Shown piece after piece: positions 44,066 through 52,439 of a DNA stretch of 64,000 nucleotides. Both the position numbers and the translations under genes were made by a program. This DNA is from Clostridium sp. CX1. Its GTDB lineage: Bacteria; Bacillota; Clostridia; Clostridiales; Clostridiaceae. Every line of letters begins with the position of its first letter. Positions within the stretch are counted from its first letter, which is position 1. The DNA lies in NCBI RefSeq assembly GCF_025398335.1, contig NZ_JAODOO010000008.1:62001-126000 (forward strand), written 5' to 3'. The notes under the pieces are model-generated. The model saw only the letters and a program-made list of their open reading frames with translations, did not search any database and was not told the DNA's origin.

Positions 44066-44620
44066 TTATAACGGATAGTAAATAACCATGGTTAATGAAC
44101 AAAGGCCAGAGCCTGTGTTTTTGTAATAGTGAGAGCTGCCTGCCTTAAACCGTATAGAGTTCCCCTTTTCTACCACAAAATCTTCACCATTTACATTGAC
44201 AGTAAGTTCTCCTGAGAATACAGTAATGAATTCCTGTGTCCCCTGTTGATGAGCTTCTGTAGACAAATAACCTTCCACCTCAACCTCAAGAGAATACATT
44301 TCAAACCGCCTCTCACTATCAAAGGCGAATACAGGAAATATCCTTACTCTACCACTATCCTCAATAAGTGGTTGAACTTTAGACTTATCTACAAGCTCAA
44401 AGTCAGCCTCTGGCTTGCTCATAAGTTGAGTGCAGGATATTTTTAATCCATTTGCAATCTTCCATACCGTTGACACAGTGGGATTAACTTCACATCTCTC
44501 AATTTGTCCAAGCATACTTTTGCTTACACCGGTCAATTTTGAGACATTTTCAAGGCTAAGTTTCTTCCTCTCACGAAGCTCTTTCAAGTTTTCAGCAATA
44601 ATAAAGTTTAGATTATTCAA
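44066..44620 (-). CDS. XRE-cupin transcriptional regulator
   Basis: A 184-residue regulator with an N-terminal XRE helix-turn-helix (LKELRERKKLSLENVSKL, TGVSKSMLGQIERCEVNP) and a C-terminal cupin (HQQGTQEFITVFSGELTVN, RFKAGSSHYYKNTGSG). The start is TTG 44620, 6 nt after GGAGGTGG; the longer frame to 44701 would run through that ribosome site and the promoter. It is divergent from a LysE exporter, a common pairing in which the regulator controls amino-acid efflux. Confidence 0.9.
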   Translation of the reverse strand: MNNLNFIIAENLKELRERKKLSLENVSKLTGVSKSMLGQIERCEVNPTVSTVWKIANGLKISCTQLMSKPEADFELVDKSKVQPLIEDSGRVRIFPVFAFDSERRFEMYSLEVEVEGYLSTEAHQQGTQEFITVFSGELTVNVNGEDFVVEKGNSIRFKAGSSHYYKNTGSGLCSLTMVIYYPL

Positions 44621-44679
44621 AAAATTCCACCTCCAACCATTGACAGTATACTGCACAAATAGTACCATTATAGTATACG

Positions 44680-44714
44680 TATGATATATTATACTTTTCA
44701 TGTATTATATCATA
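44680..44714. promoter_or_regulatory. inverted repeat in the XRE-cupin/lysE intergenic region
   Basis: Perfect 9-bp arms TATGATATA/TATATCATA (44680-44688/44706-44714), 17 bp apart, next to a TATACGTAT palindrome at 44674-44682. They lie between the divergent starts at 44620 and 44739 and are a likely operator. Confidence 0.4.
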
Positions 44715-44738
44715 CACTTATAAGGGGGGTAAATGTTT

Positions 44739-45323
44739 ATGATGAATTTTCCAGCATTTTTGTCCTATGTTCTTATTGCAAACTTTTCACCGGGACCAAA
44801 TAGTATCATTTCAATGTCAAATGCCAGTCGATACGGATTTAAGAAGAGCTTAATATTTAATGTAGGTATATTTTTTGGTGTACTTATTGTAACGGCTCTG
44901 TCTAGCGTTTTCAGCATGGCTCTTTACACTTTTATTCCTTCAATTAAGCCAATTATGGCCTGTATTGGAGCAGCTTATATGTTATGGCTTTCATGGAAAA
45001 CCTTCACTAGCAAACCTTTAAGTGAAGACAAACCTGAAAAAGCTACGAATACATTTTTATTCGGTTTGCTTTTACAATTTATAAATCCAAATGTCATTCT
45101 TTATAGCGTTACAACAATCTCAACATTTGTAATACCTCACTATAACTCTATATCCATGCTTGCAATCTTTTGTGTAATCCTTGCCTCTGCTGGTTTTATA
45201 GCAACCAGCTGCTGGACTCTATTTGGTTCCTTATTCCAAAAATTTCTTTCTAAAAATAGTAAAGTAGTCAATACTGTTATGTCTCTACTTCTTGTTTATT
45301 GTGCAGTTTCATTATTTCTTTAA
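44739..45323 (+). CDS. LysE/RhtB family exporter
   Basis: A 194-residue protein with six helices. The motif NFSPGPNSIISMSNASRYG at about residues 15-33 is the family signature, with QFINPNVILYS near residue 113. It exports amino acids or small metabolites by proton antiport. I use ATG 44739, 9 nt after a run of six G; the ATG at 44733 is only 3 nt away from it. It is controlled, most likely, by the divergent XRE-cupin regulator. Confidence 0.9.
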   Translation: MMNFPAFLSYVLIANFSPGPNSIISMSNASRYGFKKSLIFNVGIFFGVLIVTALSSVFSMALYTFIPSIKPIMACIGAAYMLWLSWKTFTSKPLSEDKPEKATNTFLFGLLLQFINPNVILYSVTTISTFVIPHYNSISMLAIFCVILASAGFIATSCWTLFGSLFQKFLSKNSKVVNTVMSLLLVYCAVSLFL

Positions 45324-45381
45324 TTAAAGCTAAACACTTACTTTAGTTAACCTCCAAGCTGCTGTCTCTCCTAGGTATAGT

Positions 45382-45418
45382 AAAAAGTGCTAGATAATCA
45401 ATTTATCTGGCATTTTTA
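45382..45418 (+). terminator. terminator of the LysE gene
   Basis: An imperfect stem with AGATAA/TTATCT core and A5/T5 flanks (45382-45418) followed by TTTTTAC. Confidence 0.6.
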
Positions 45419-45514
45419 CTTAGATACACTTATAATTACTTGTAGTTCATTGACAAATTACTTATACTTAATTATAATCTACTTATATAGTATTTTGTTA
45501 CAGAGGTGATTTAT

Positions 45515-46273
45515 ATGTATCAGGAAGAAAGAATGCAGCTAATATTAGATTATTTAAATGAAAATAAGAGAATAAGCGTAGAGGAAATATGTAAGTTATA
45601 CGATGTTTCACGAGATACTGCTCGTAGGGACTTAGTTAACTTAGAAAAGCAAGGTACTATTATTAGAACCCATGGTGGTGCAATACTTCCATTGCCAAAG
45701 GAAGAGATAAAAAGCTATTCTGAAAGACTGTTATTTGATGTAAAAGAGAAGCATAAAATTGCTAGACTCAGCGCTTCCCTTATTAAGGAAAGAGAAACTA
45801 TAATTTTTGATACCTCAACAACAGTTCAAGCCTCTGCAGAATTCTTAGAGGACAAGGAATGTAATGTAATCACTAATTCAATAAATGTAGCAGATATTCT
45901 TTCTAAAAAAGATAAAGTGAAAACCTTTCTTCTCGGAGGAAGGCTAAATAATCAACATAGATTTCTATATGGAAATACTACAATTGATATGCTTTCCTAC
46001 TATTATGCAGATAAATCCTTTCTAGGTGCATTAGCTATATCATCAAGGGGAATCTCCGTAGCGGATGCTGAAGATGCTGCAGTTATGAGAAAAATGGCTG
46101 AACAGTCTAGAGAAGCTATAGTTTTAGCAGATCACACAAAATTTAATAAAACTGCTAGTTTTAAGGTATGCAATCTCTCAAAAATAGATTTAGTAATCAC
46201 TGATAAATGCCCAGATGAAGAGTTTATGGAGATCTTACATAAAAACAATGTAAATTTAATTATAGCTGAATAG
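45515..46273 (+). CDS. DeoR family regulator
   Basis: A 252-residue regulator. The N-terminal helix-turn-helix (RISVEEICKLYDVSRDTARRDLVNLEKQG, then IIRTHGGA) is diagnostic of DeoR, and the C-terminal domain (about 75-250) is the sugar-phosphate sensor with DTSTTV and the LADHTKFN segment. The start is ATG 45515, 4 nt after GAGGTGAT; an in-frame start at 45506 lies inside that site. It is 14 nt ahead of a HAD phosphatase in one operon, so it probably responds to a sugar phosphate handled by that enzyme. Confidence 0.92.
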   Translation: MYQEERMQLILDYLNENKRISVEEICKLYDVSRDTARRDLVNLEKQGTIIRTHGGAILPLPKEEIKSYSERLLFDVKEKHKIARLSASLIKERETIIFDTSTTVQASAEFLEDKECNVITNSINVADILSKKDKVKTFLLGGRLNNQHRFLYGNTTIDMLSYYYADKSFLGALAISSRGISVADAEDAAVMRKMAEQSREAIVLADHTKFNKTASFKVCNLSKIDLVITDKCPDEEFMEILHKNNVNLIIAE

Positions 46274-46287
46274 TTAGGAGGATTATA

Positions 46288-47169
46288 ATGAAACTTATTG
46301 CTACAGATTTAGATGGAACTCTTTTAAATTCAAATCATGAAATAAGTCAAGAAAACTCAGAGGCTCTAAGATTAGCAAAGGAAAAAGGAATAGAAATAGC
46401 TATAGCTACAGGTAGAACTTATTCCGATGCAAGGCACCTGTGTAAAAAAGCTGATATTAATGCCCATATAATATCAAATAACGGTTCTTTGATATTTTCT
46501 AAAGAAGGTAAAAAGCTTAAATCATGGACTATAGATAAGGATTCTCTTGAATATGTACTTAATTGGCTTAATGAAAATGAATATCTTTATGAAATATCTA
46601 CAGCTGAGAATCTATTTATACCTCATAACGCAGAAGATTTGTTAAGAAAGGACTTCGATATAGCAAAAACTAATAATTCTTCTCTTAAAGAAGAACTTAT
46701 TAATAATATGATAACCTTAATATTTTCCCAGAAAGGCATTAAACCTGTGAAATGCAAAGATGATATTCTTAAATCAAATTTAGATTTTTGTAGTATAACT
46801 GCTGTGTCCTTTGATAAAAATAAACTTAATCATAGTAGAGATCACTACAGAAAATTCAAAGAATTATCTATGGTTATATCCAATGAATATAACTTTGAGT
46901 TAGTAAATAAAGATGCCTCTAAAGGCAATTCCTTGGAATATCTAAGTAAACACCTAGAAATTCCTTTGGAAAGTGTTGCAGCCTTTGGAGACAACTACAA
47001 TGATGTGTCAATGTTTAAAAAGGTTGGTATAAGTGTTGCTATGGGAAATGCTGATGATGATATAAAAAAGATCTGCAAATACGTTTCCCTGTCTAATAAT
47101 CTTAACGGAGTAGCACATTTTATAGGGGACTTTATAAGCAACTTAAAAGCTAAATCCACTCCGGCGTAA
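46288..47169 (+). CDS. Cof-type HAD hydrolase
   Basis: A 293-residue phosphatase of HAD subfamily IIB. DLDGTLLNSN (motif I, nucleophile Asp7), ATGRTYSDA (motif II region) and AAFGDNYNDVSMFKKVG (motif IV) are present, with a Cof-type cap between. Members dephosphorylate sugar phosphates or flavin/pyridoxal phosphates. It is the second gene of the DeoR operon. The terminal 8 residues are basic and serine/threonine rich. A terminator follows 66 nt after the stop. Confidence 0.92.
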   Translation: MKLIATDLDGTLLNSNHEISQENSEALRLAKEKGIEIAIATGRTYSDARHLCKKADINAHIISNNGSLIFSKEGKKLKSWTIDKDSLEYVLNWLNENEYLYEISTAENLFIPHNAEDLLRKDFDIAKTNNSSLKEELINNMITLIFSQKGIKPVKCKDDILKSNLDFCSITAVSFDKNKLNHSRDHYRKFKELSMVISNEYNFELVNKDASKGNSLEYLSKHLEIPLESVAAFGDNYNDVSMFKKVGISVAMGNADDDIKKICKYVSLSNNLNGVAHFIGDFISNLKAKSTPA

Positions 47170-47235
47170 CCACTTTGGGCGTGACGGTAGGATTATATAA
47201 ACGAAAATTGCTAAATGCTTTTCGAAACTGGAAAA

Positions 47236-47260
47236 CCAGAATCTTACTCTTAGATTCTGG
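47236..47260 (+). terminator. terminator of the DeoR-HAD operon
   Basis: Stem CCAGAATCT/AGATTCTGG (47236-47244/47252-47260) followed by TTTTTT. Confidence 0.85.
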
Positions 47261-47435
47261 TTTTTTCCAACACTTGAAACTCAAATCATACTAGGATATT
47301 TAGTTACTCAATGGACATTTTAACATTTACCAAATATTAATAAATAACTAATAAATTTAACATTTTATACAATTGATAACATCGTCATGAAATGATATGA
47401 TTATATTAGAAAGAAAATTAAATATTTTTCGGATG

Positions 47436-47620
47436 AAAATATCGTGAGATAACAACTCTTAAAAGTTGTTAACCGAAGGAGCAATTATACATCTCCACGT
47501 CTGTATAAGAAACTCTCAGGTACCATTAACGATATTGGACGGAGCTCTGAAAATACTGTTTTTAAAACAGAACCAAAGGTGGAAGATAACTTTTATCGAT
47601 ACTCTCAGGTAAAAAAACAG
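47436..47620 (+). ncRNA. tandem glycine riboswitch
   Basis: Two glycine aptamers in series. Aptamer I has the closing stem ATATCG (from 47440)/CGATAT (to 47535), the core ACCGAAGGAGCAA and CTCTCAGGTA. Aptamer II begins at GGACGGAGCTCTG (47537), with ACCAAAGGTGGAA and a second CTCTCAGGTA, and closes with CAGAG (47618-47622). That 3' strand overlaps the 5' arm of the terminator at 47619, so glycine binding should free transcription (an ON switch). No normal glycine gene follows; see the small ORF at 47733. Confidence 0.92.
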
Positions 47621-47669
47621 AGGATATGTGGCAATAGCATAATTTTGCATTGCTGCATATCCTCTTTTT
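47619..47669 (+). terminator. terminator of the glycine riboswitch
   Basis: A 10-bp stem AGAGGATATG/CATATCCTCT (47619-47628/47656-47665) with an inner hairpin in the loop, followed by TTTT. It overlaps the last stem of aptamer II. Confidence 0.85.
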
Positions 47670-47732
47670 CTTTTGTTATTATATATACTTTCATAATGAT
47701 TATACATATCAATACTAGAACAAGGGGGAAGG

Positions 47733-47783
47733 ATGATGAGTATAATTTGTTTATTAGTAGTAATTTGTAAACATCAATTCTAA
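47733..47783 (+). CDS. possible 16-residue peptide behind the glycine riboswitch
   Basis: ATG 47733 encodes MMSIICLLVVICKHQF and stops at 47781-47783. It has a strong ribosome site (AAGGGGGAAGG, 47722-47732, close to the start) and is the only plus-strand frame with such a site after the switch. The peptide is hydrophobic with two cysteines. It could be a small membrane peptide or the stub of a lost gene; the next 100 nt hold no frame. Confidence 0.35.
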   Translation: MMSIICLLVVICKHQF

Positions 47784-47842
47784 AACTATAATAATATATC
47801 TATCTTTAAATATAATATAATTAATATTTTCAGCTTATTAAA

Positions 47843-47875
47843 GATGCTTGCTCAAAATCCCTTTGAGCAAGCATC
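47843..47875 (-). terminator. terminator of the radical SAM gene
   Basis: A perfect 14-bp stem (47843-47856/47862-47875) followed on the minus strand by TTTAAT. It ends the 47892-49631 gene. Confidence 0.8.
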
Positions 47876-47891
47876 CCATTCATTATCATCT

Positions 47892-49631
47892 TTATACTAT
47901 ATCTTCTACAAAAAACTCATTATGTTCCTTCTCATCAAATATTACATAAAGTTGTTTTTCTATTAATTTACCACTTAACACATAACTTTCCATATCCATA
48001 AAAAACTTTTCTATATGATACTTATCTGACACTTTAATTTTACCAGCCTCTATAATGTCTTTAACCTTTCTCTCTTCTTCCTTAATTCTTTCCCTATTTA
48101 GAAACTCTGGAAGCCATTTCTTTTTATTAAATTTAAGATAATCATATTTAATTATCTCTTTTAACATTTCACTACTCTTTTCCAACTTTTCTTCATTAAA
48201 TTCTATAAAAACCTTATAGTAATCTGCGGAAGATATATTTCTGCTTAAATAACCTTTATTATAGAAGAACATCCCTAATTCATAGTAAAAATCAAAAGGA
48301 GTTTTAAACTCTGGTAAAAAATACTTTAATATATTTTTAAACTTACCTGAATTATAGTATTTATCTACAACCTCTTCTACCTTCTTTAGTATGAGAAGCT
48401 CCTCATAACTAATATCTTTAGTTTTAAGTACTTCATAGGGACTATAAGGAGAATGAACTATTCCCCACTGCTTAGCTTCTGCTTCCATTGGCGATCCCTT
48501 CAATACTTTTAGAAAGCCAAGCTGTATCTCATCAGGCTGGATACTATATAAATCATTGAAGGATTTCTTAAAGGATTGAAAATCTTCTCCTGGAAGTCCT
48601 GCAATTAAATCTAAATGTTGATTTATATTTTTATACTTATTTAATTCCACAACTTGCTTTTTAATATCTTCAAAGGACACAAATCTATTTATATTCTTTA
48701 ACACCTGATTATTAGTTGTCTGTACTCCTACCTCAAACTGAAATCTTCCCTTAGGCGCTCTAGACAATAGCTCTAGTTGTTCATCATCTAATATATCTGC
48801 TGAAATCTCAAAATGAAAGGTAGTTTCTGTATCTAATGTCATCAAATATTCCCAAATTGCTCTAGCAAATTTACTGCTGCAGTTAAAGGTTCTATCTACG
48901 AATTTTAATAATTTTACCTTTTTATCTACCAAAAACTTCAGTTCCTTCTTAACTCTCTCTATCTCTAAAAATCTAACTCCATGAATAGTAGATGATATAC
49001 AGTATTTACAGTTAAAAGGACATCCCCTTGAAGCTTCATAATATACTATTTTATTTTCTAGGTTATCATCTTCCTGGTATGGAAATACTAACCTATTCAT
49101 ATCCAATAGCTCTCTATGTAAATTAAGAACCACTTCTCCCTTTTCTTTAAAACATAGTCCTGCAATATTCCTACGTCTTTTTAAAAACTGTTTTTCCAAT
49201 TCTAGGCGCTCTTCGCTAGCTATGGACTCCTTTTTAAATTTTTCATATTCTAATCTCCAGGATAGGAACTGATAAAAACTTTCTTCTCCTTCTCCGAATA
49301 TTACATATTCTCCTGGATTTTCTTCTAAGAAGCTTTTGCTGTCATAGGAAACTTCAGGCCCTCCATATACAATCTCTATCTTTGGATCTACAAGCTTTAC
49401 TAATTTAGCAATAGACTGTACAAGTTCTATATTCCATATGTAACAAGAAAAAGCCAGTATATCTGGCTTCTCTCTCATAAGCTCCTCTAACACCTTTTCT
49501 CTTCTGTCATTAATTGAAAATTCTTTTACTATGCAGTGATAGTCTAAATCCTTAGTGTAAGCTTTTATGTATCTTACTGCTAAATTACTATGAATAAACT
49601 GTGAATTAAGCGCTGTTAACACAACTTTCAT
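47892..49631 (-). CDS. B12-binding radical SAM protein (DUF4080 type)
   Basis: A 579-residue protein. Residues about 1-130 are a cobalamin-binding Rossmann fold (VVLTALNSQF, FSCYIWNIELV, VYGGPEVS, FGEGE). The radical SAM domain (about 195-400) has CPFNCKYC, then the C-terminal DUF4080 region. Relatives perform methylations or rearrangements on unactivated carbons; the substrate is unknown. The longest frame starts at 49655, but ATG 49631 matches the domain start, and the first codons have no spaced ribosome site. It overlaps the methyltransferase-like gene by 26 nt, so they are translated together. Confidence 0.83.
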   Translation of the reverse strand: MKVVLTALNSQFIHSNLAVRYIKAYTKDLDYHCIVKEFSINDRREKVLEELMREKPDILAFSCYIWNIELVQSIAKLVKLVDPKIEIVYGGPEVSYDSKSFLEENPGEYVIFGEGEESFYQFLSWRLEYEKFKKESIASEERLELEKQFLKRRRNIAGLCFKEKGEVVLNLHRELLDMNRLVFPYQEDDNLENKIVYYEASRGCPFNCKYCISSTIHGVRFLEIERVKKELKFLVDKKVKLLKFVDRTFNCSSKFARAIWEYLMTLDTETTFHFEISADILDDEQLELLSRAPKGRFQFEVGVQTTNNQVLKNINRFVSFEDIKKQVVELNKYKNINQHLDLIAGLPGEDFQSFKKSFNDLYSIQPDEIQLGFLKVLKGSPMEAEAKQWGIVHSPYSPYEVLKTKDISYEELLILKKVEEVVDKYYNSGKFKNILKYFLPEFKTPFDFYYELGMFFYNKGYLSRNISSADYYKVFIEFNEEKLEKSSEMLKEIIKYDYLKFNKKKWLPEFLNRERIKEEERKVKDIIEAGKIKVSDKYHIEKFFMDMESYVLSGKLIEKQLYVIFDEKEHNEFFVEDIV

Positions 49632-50187
49632 CTTTTTCTTCAATTCCTTTCTCATTCCTTTTATCCTCGGTACATTGCTGTACTAATGACTTTTTTTTAG
49701 CCTTAATATAATATATTCCATCAGAAGCCTTTAAATCTAATATTTCAAAGTATTCTTCTAATAACTTAACTGAATTCTCCCTAGAACTATCCTTAAAAAT
49801 ATTTAAATCTTTTATCTTTATTTTCTTAAGTTTTCTTCCAGGGGCTAGGATTTTAATTACTGAATTAAATATTTTTCTATATCCTTTATCTATATCCCAA
49901 ATATATAATAGACCATCTTTAGCTAAATATCTATATATATCCCTAATAAATTTTTTCTTATCCTTCTTAAACCACAGGCTGCTAAAGGAAAATAGCATTA
50001 TGCAGCTGTCATAAAAATTCTCTTTTATTTTCTCCTGCTCTTCTTTTCCATTTACGTATTCTACATTAACTTTGTCATTATACTCTTTATATATATTATA
50101 CACTATGCCATAATTCTCTAAACCTATATCCAGCACGTTCCCCCTAAATATCTCTTTTTCCATATTAATGAACACTTGTTTTTTCAA
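49606..50187 (-). CDS. class I methyltransferase-like protein
   Basis: A 193-residue protein with a Rossmann-like order. GNVLDIGLENYGIV (near residue 17) corresponds to SAM motif I but lacks the usual GxGxG, and FYDSCIMLFSFSSLWF and DIYRYLAKDGLLYIWD look like motifs II and III of a methyltransferase. It may bind SAM weakly or not at all. The start is TTG 50187, 4 nt after GGTGG; the longer frame from 50253 runs through the terminator of the previous gene. It overlaps the radical SAM gene, so they probably act together. Confidence 0.7.
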   Translation of the reverse strand: MKKQVFINMEKEIFRGNVLDIGLENYGIVYNIYKEYNDKVNVEYVNGKEEQEKIKENFYDSCIMLFSFSSLWFKKDKKKFIRDIYRYLAKDGLLYIWDIDKGYRKIFNSVIKILAPGRKLKKIKIKDLNIFKDSSRENSVKLLEEYFEILDLKASDGIYYIKAKKKSLVQQCTEDKRNEKGIEEKDESCVNSA

Positions 50188-50240
50188 ATTACCACCTTCC
50201 TTTGTAAAGTACTTTAATATATACTTTCTGCATATAAAAA

Positions 50241-50269
50241 AAAATTCCTCCATATTATGGAAGAATTTT
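50241..50269 (-). terminator. terminator overlapping the phospholipase-like stop codon
   Basis: A 13-bp stem with one G-U pair (50241-50253/50257-50269) whose loop contains the TAA of the 50255-50971 gene, followed on the minus strand by nine T residues. Confidence 0.8.
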
Positions 50270-50971
50270 TAATTTTTTCATTTCGTCGTAGTATTTAACC
50301 ATCAAACCTGCGGTAGTACGTTGAGCTTCCTTTAAGATAGTTCTTGCTACCTTGCCATACCTTTCGTCTCTAGAAGGTATATTTAAATACTTTATATAGG
50401 TGCTGTTTGCCATTATAGAATTATTCTTTATATAGTCTTCTAAAGTATCATATAATACTGTTCCACTTTTGGCTTCAAAGGAGTAGTCAGTCATAAGCCT
50501 TCCTATAATCCACAGTTCAAATTTTCTATGATTTTTTAGAAGTTTATTGTTTACATGGTGTGGCACTGTTACGTCATGTACTAAGTGACAGGCTGATCCA
50601 AAATAAAACAAAGCCTTTTCTATATCCTTCTTGTTTAGGTATTCCATAGATTTATTATAATAGGTTTTACATTCAGTTAAGGCATCTGAAAAACCGTATA
50701 ATCCTCTTCCTTTAGTAATATGGTAGAAATGATTTGAACTTTTAAAATCTTGATCAGCCCAAGCTACACCAGCATTTAAAGCGCTTATATACCTTCTGAA
50801 AAAATCATATTCTTTTTCATATCCATCATTTTTTAGTATTTCAATAGCCTGTATCATTATGAATTTATGAACAGTACAGTGTGTTTTTAAAATTTTCTTT
50901 TTAACAGGATTAACTGCGGTAAATATTCCTCTTAGTGTATTGCCATAGGTTTTCTCTAATCTGCCTCTCAT
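50255..50971 (-). CDS. zinc-dependent phospholipase C-like protein without signal peptide
   Basis: A 238-residue protein with the trinuclear zinc set of bacterial phospholipase C: THCTVHKF (His31/35), AWADQDF, SNHFYH, CHLVHDVTVPHH, NHRKFELW and a terminal AQRTTAGLM helix. The secreted enzymes start with a signal peptide and an N-terminal Trp ligand; here there is a basic, non-hydrophobic N-terminus (MRGRLEKTYGN) and no C-terminal PLAT domain. It may be cytosolic and act on another phosphoester. It follows the beta-propeller gene by 34 nt in one operon, and a terminator overlaps its stop. Confidence 0.8.
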   Translation of the reverse strand: MRGRLEKTYGNTLRGIFTAVNPVKKKILKTHCTVHKFIMIQAIEILKNDGYEKEYDFFRRYISALNAGVAWADQDFKSSNHFYHITKGRGLYGFSDALTECKTYYNKSMEYLNKKDIEKALFYFGSACHLVHDVTVPHHVNNKLLKNHRKFELWIIGRLMTDYSFEAKSGTVLYDTLEDYIKNNSIMANSTYIKYLNIPSRDERYGKVARTILKEAQRTTAGLMVKYYDEMKKLKILP

Positions 50972-51005
50972 TTGTTAATCTATCTCCTCTTCTTTAAATA
51001 TTAGG

Positions 51006-52313
51006 CTATTCTTTCTGAATTTTTAGAAGAACAAGTATTGCAAAGATAGTAGTAGCAAGAAGATAAAAATAAAGATTCTTATCTATTCTCAGATTATTAC
51101 TTATATTATTCTTCTCTATGCTATATAATAAACCATTCTTCCCATCTAGTATTAATAATGAACTTTTTCCAAACTTAATATTAGAAACTAAACTATTGCT
51201 ATTAAACTTAACATACTCTTTAACTGCTCCTGCTCCACTAAATCCATATACTACATTATCTGATTTATCGTAGAAATATATACAATTTTTTTCACCTAAA
51301 ATACTGCTGCTATCCACCGCTAAAGCCTCTATACTACTAACAGCCTTATGTTGATATAATGGTGCCGGTGGATTTGTAGTTGGATGATTTTCTAATATAA
51401 ACTGGGTAGAAATTCCTTTATTACTTTTAAATTTAGGCGAATTTACCGGGTCCCCTCCGCTATAATCAGGCCATCCGTACCAGACTCCTTTTTTTATTTC
51501 ATATATATAGTCTGTATCTCCTATAATAGGCCTAATACCTCTATTTTCCATTCCTCCTACAGAGGATATTAACTTACTTTCACTATTAAAGTCCATTCCA
51601 GTAACGTTTCTTATACCCCATGCGAAGGTTTCACTGTTACCGGTTTTTAAATTATAAATAATAATAGATGAGTTGCCTGGAAAGTGTTCAGGAATAATTT
51701 GTCCCTTTATACTTTTTGTTCTATAGCTTTGAAAAGCTCCTGTTTTATCCACTCCAAAGTTTATTCCTTTTAAAGTTATATCTTTAGGAGTTATATCATG
51801 AGCATAAAAGTTCTCCTTAGTCCATTTGTTATCATCGCCTACCACCCCAGAGTTAGTTGCCGAACCTATTGCTATATAGAGATAATCTCCCCTTATTTTT
51901 ATCATACTATTCTTGTAATCACCGTAGTTTGGCATGTCCTTAATTATTACAGCGTTTTTCTTACTCTTTAAATCATAACAATAAACCTTAGTACTAGAAG
52001 AGTAGTAAAGTTTACTATCAAAGTAATCTATACTGAAAATATCTAGGTTTTGGTCCTTTAATATATCATAACTCTTTCCATCGCTTTCAATAATTTGAAT
52101 TCTATTTTTATAAGCTATGTAATGATTACCAACATTGTCTATTGCAAAATCCTGTGCACCTATCAATCCCTTATATATTACACTGTAGTTTAAGCTATTG
52201 TTTTTTATGTCTATATTTCCAATTTCTTTATCTTTAGTATAATGACTGGTAATTAAAAAGACTGCTATAAATATAAAAACACAAAACAGTAGAATCTTTA
52301 TAAATTTCTTCAT
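51006..52313 (-). CDS. membrane-anchored beta-propeller (sugar dehydrogenase-like)
   Basis: A 435-residue protein. Residues 5-23 are an N-terminal anchor and 412-430 a C-terminal membrane helix. Between them is a beta-propeller with features of PQQ-type glucose/sorbosone dehydrogenases (FAWGIRNVTGMDF, YGWPDYSGGDPVN). The usual PQQ ligands are not clearly visible, so it may only share the fold. It is upstream of the phospholipase-like gene, so both may work at the membrane surface. AGG-rich sequence precedes the ATG. Confidence 0.72.
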   Translation of the reverse strand: MKKFIKILLFCVFIFIAVFLITSHYTKDKEIGNIDIKNNSLNYSVIYKGLIGAQDFAIDNVGNHYIAYKNRIQIIESDGKSYDILKDQNLDIFSIDYFDSKLYYSSSTKVYCYDLKSKKNAVIIKDMPNYGDYKNSMIKIRGDYLYIAIGSATNSGVVGDDNKWTKENFYAHDITPKDITLKGINFGVDKTGAFQSYRTKSIKGQIIPEHFPGNSSIIIYNLKTGNSETFAWGIRNVTGMDFNSESKLISSVGGMENRGIRPIIGDTDYIYEIKKGVWYGWPDYSGGDPVNSPKFKSNKGISTQFILENHPTTNPPAPLYQHKAVSSIEALAVDSSSILGEKNCIYFYDKSDNVVYGFSGAGAVKEYVKFNSNSLVSNIKFGKSSLLILDGKNGLLYSIEKNNISNNLRIDKNLYFYLLATTIFAILVLLKIQKE

Positions 52314-52439
52314 AGTTATAATCTCCTCATTATATTTCTTTAAAATATATATATTTTAAAATTCTACTGTATATGTATATAGCAGTCATTGTATTTAATA
52401 TTTTTTAATAAATAAGCTTGCTTTCAGTTATTATTTATC

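Noticed and set aside
47579-47770. 63-codon plus-strand frame
   Set aside because: It lies within the second glycine aptamer, its terminator and the following spacer; no ribosome site.
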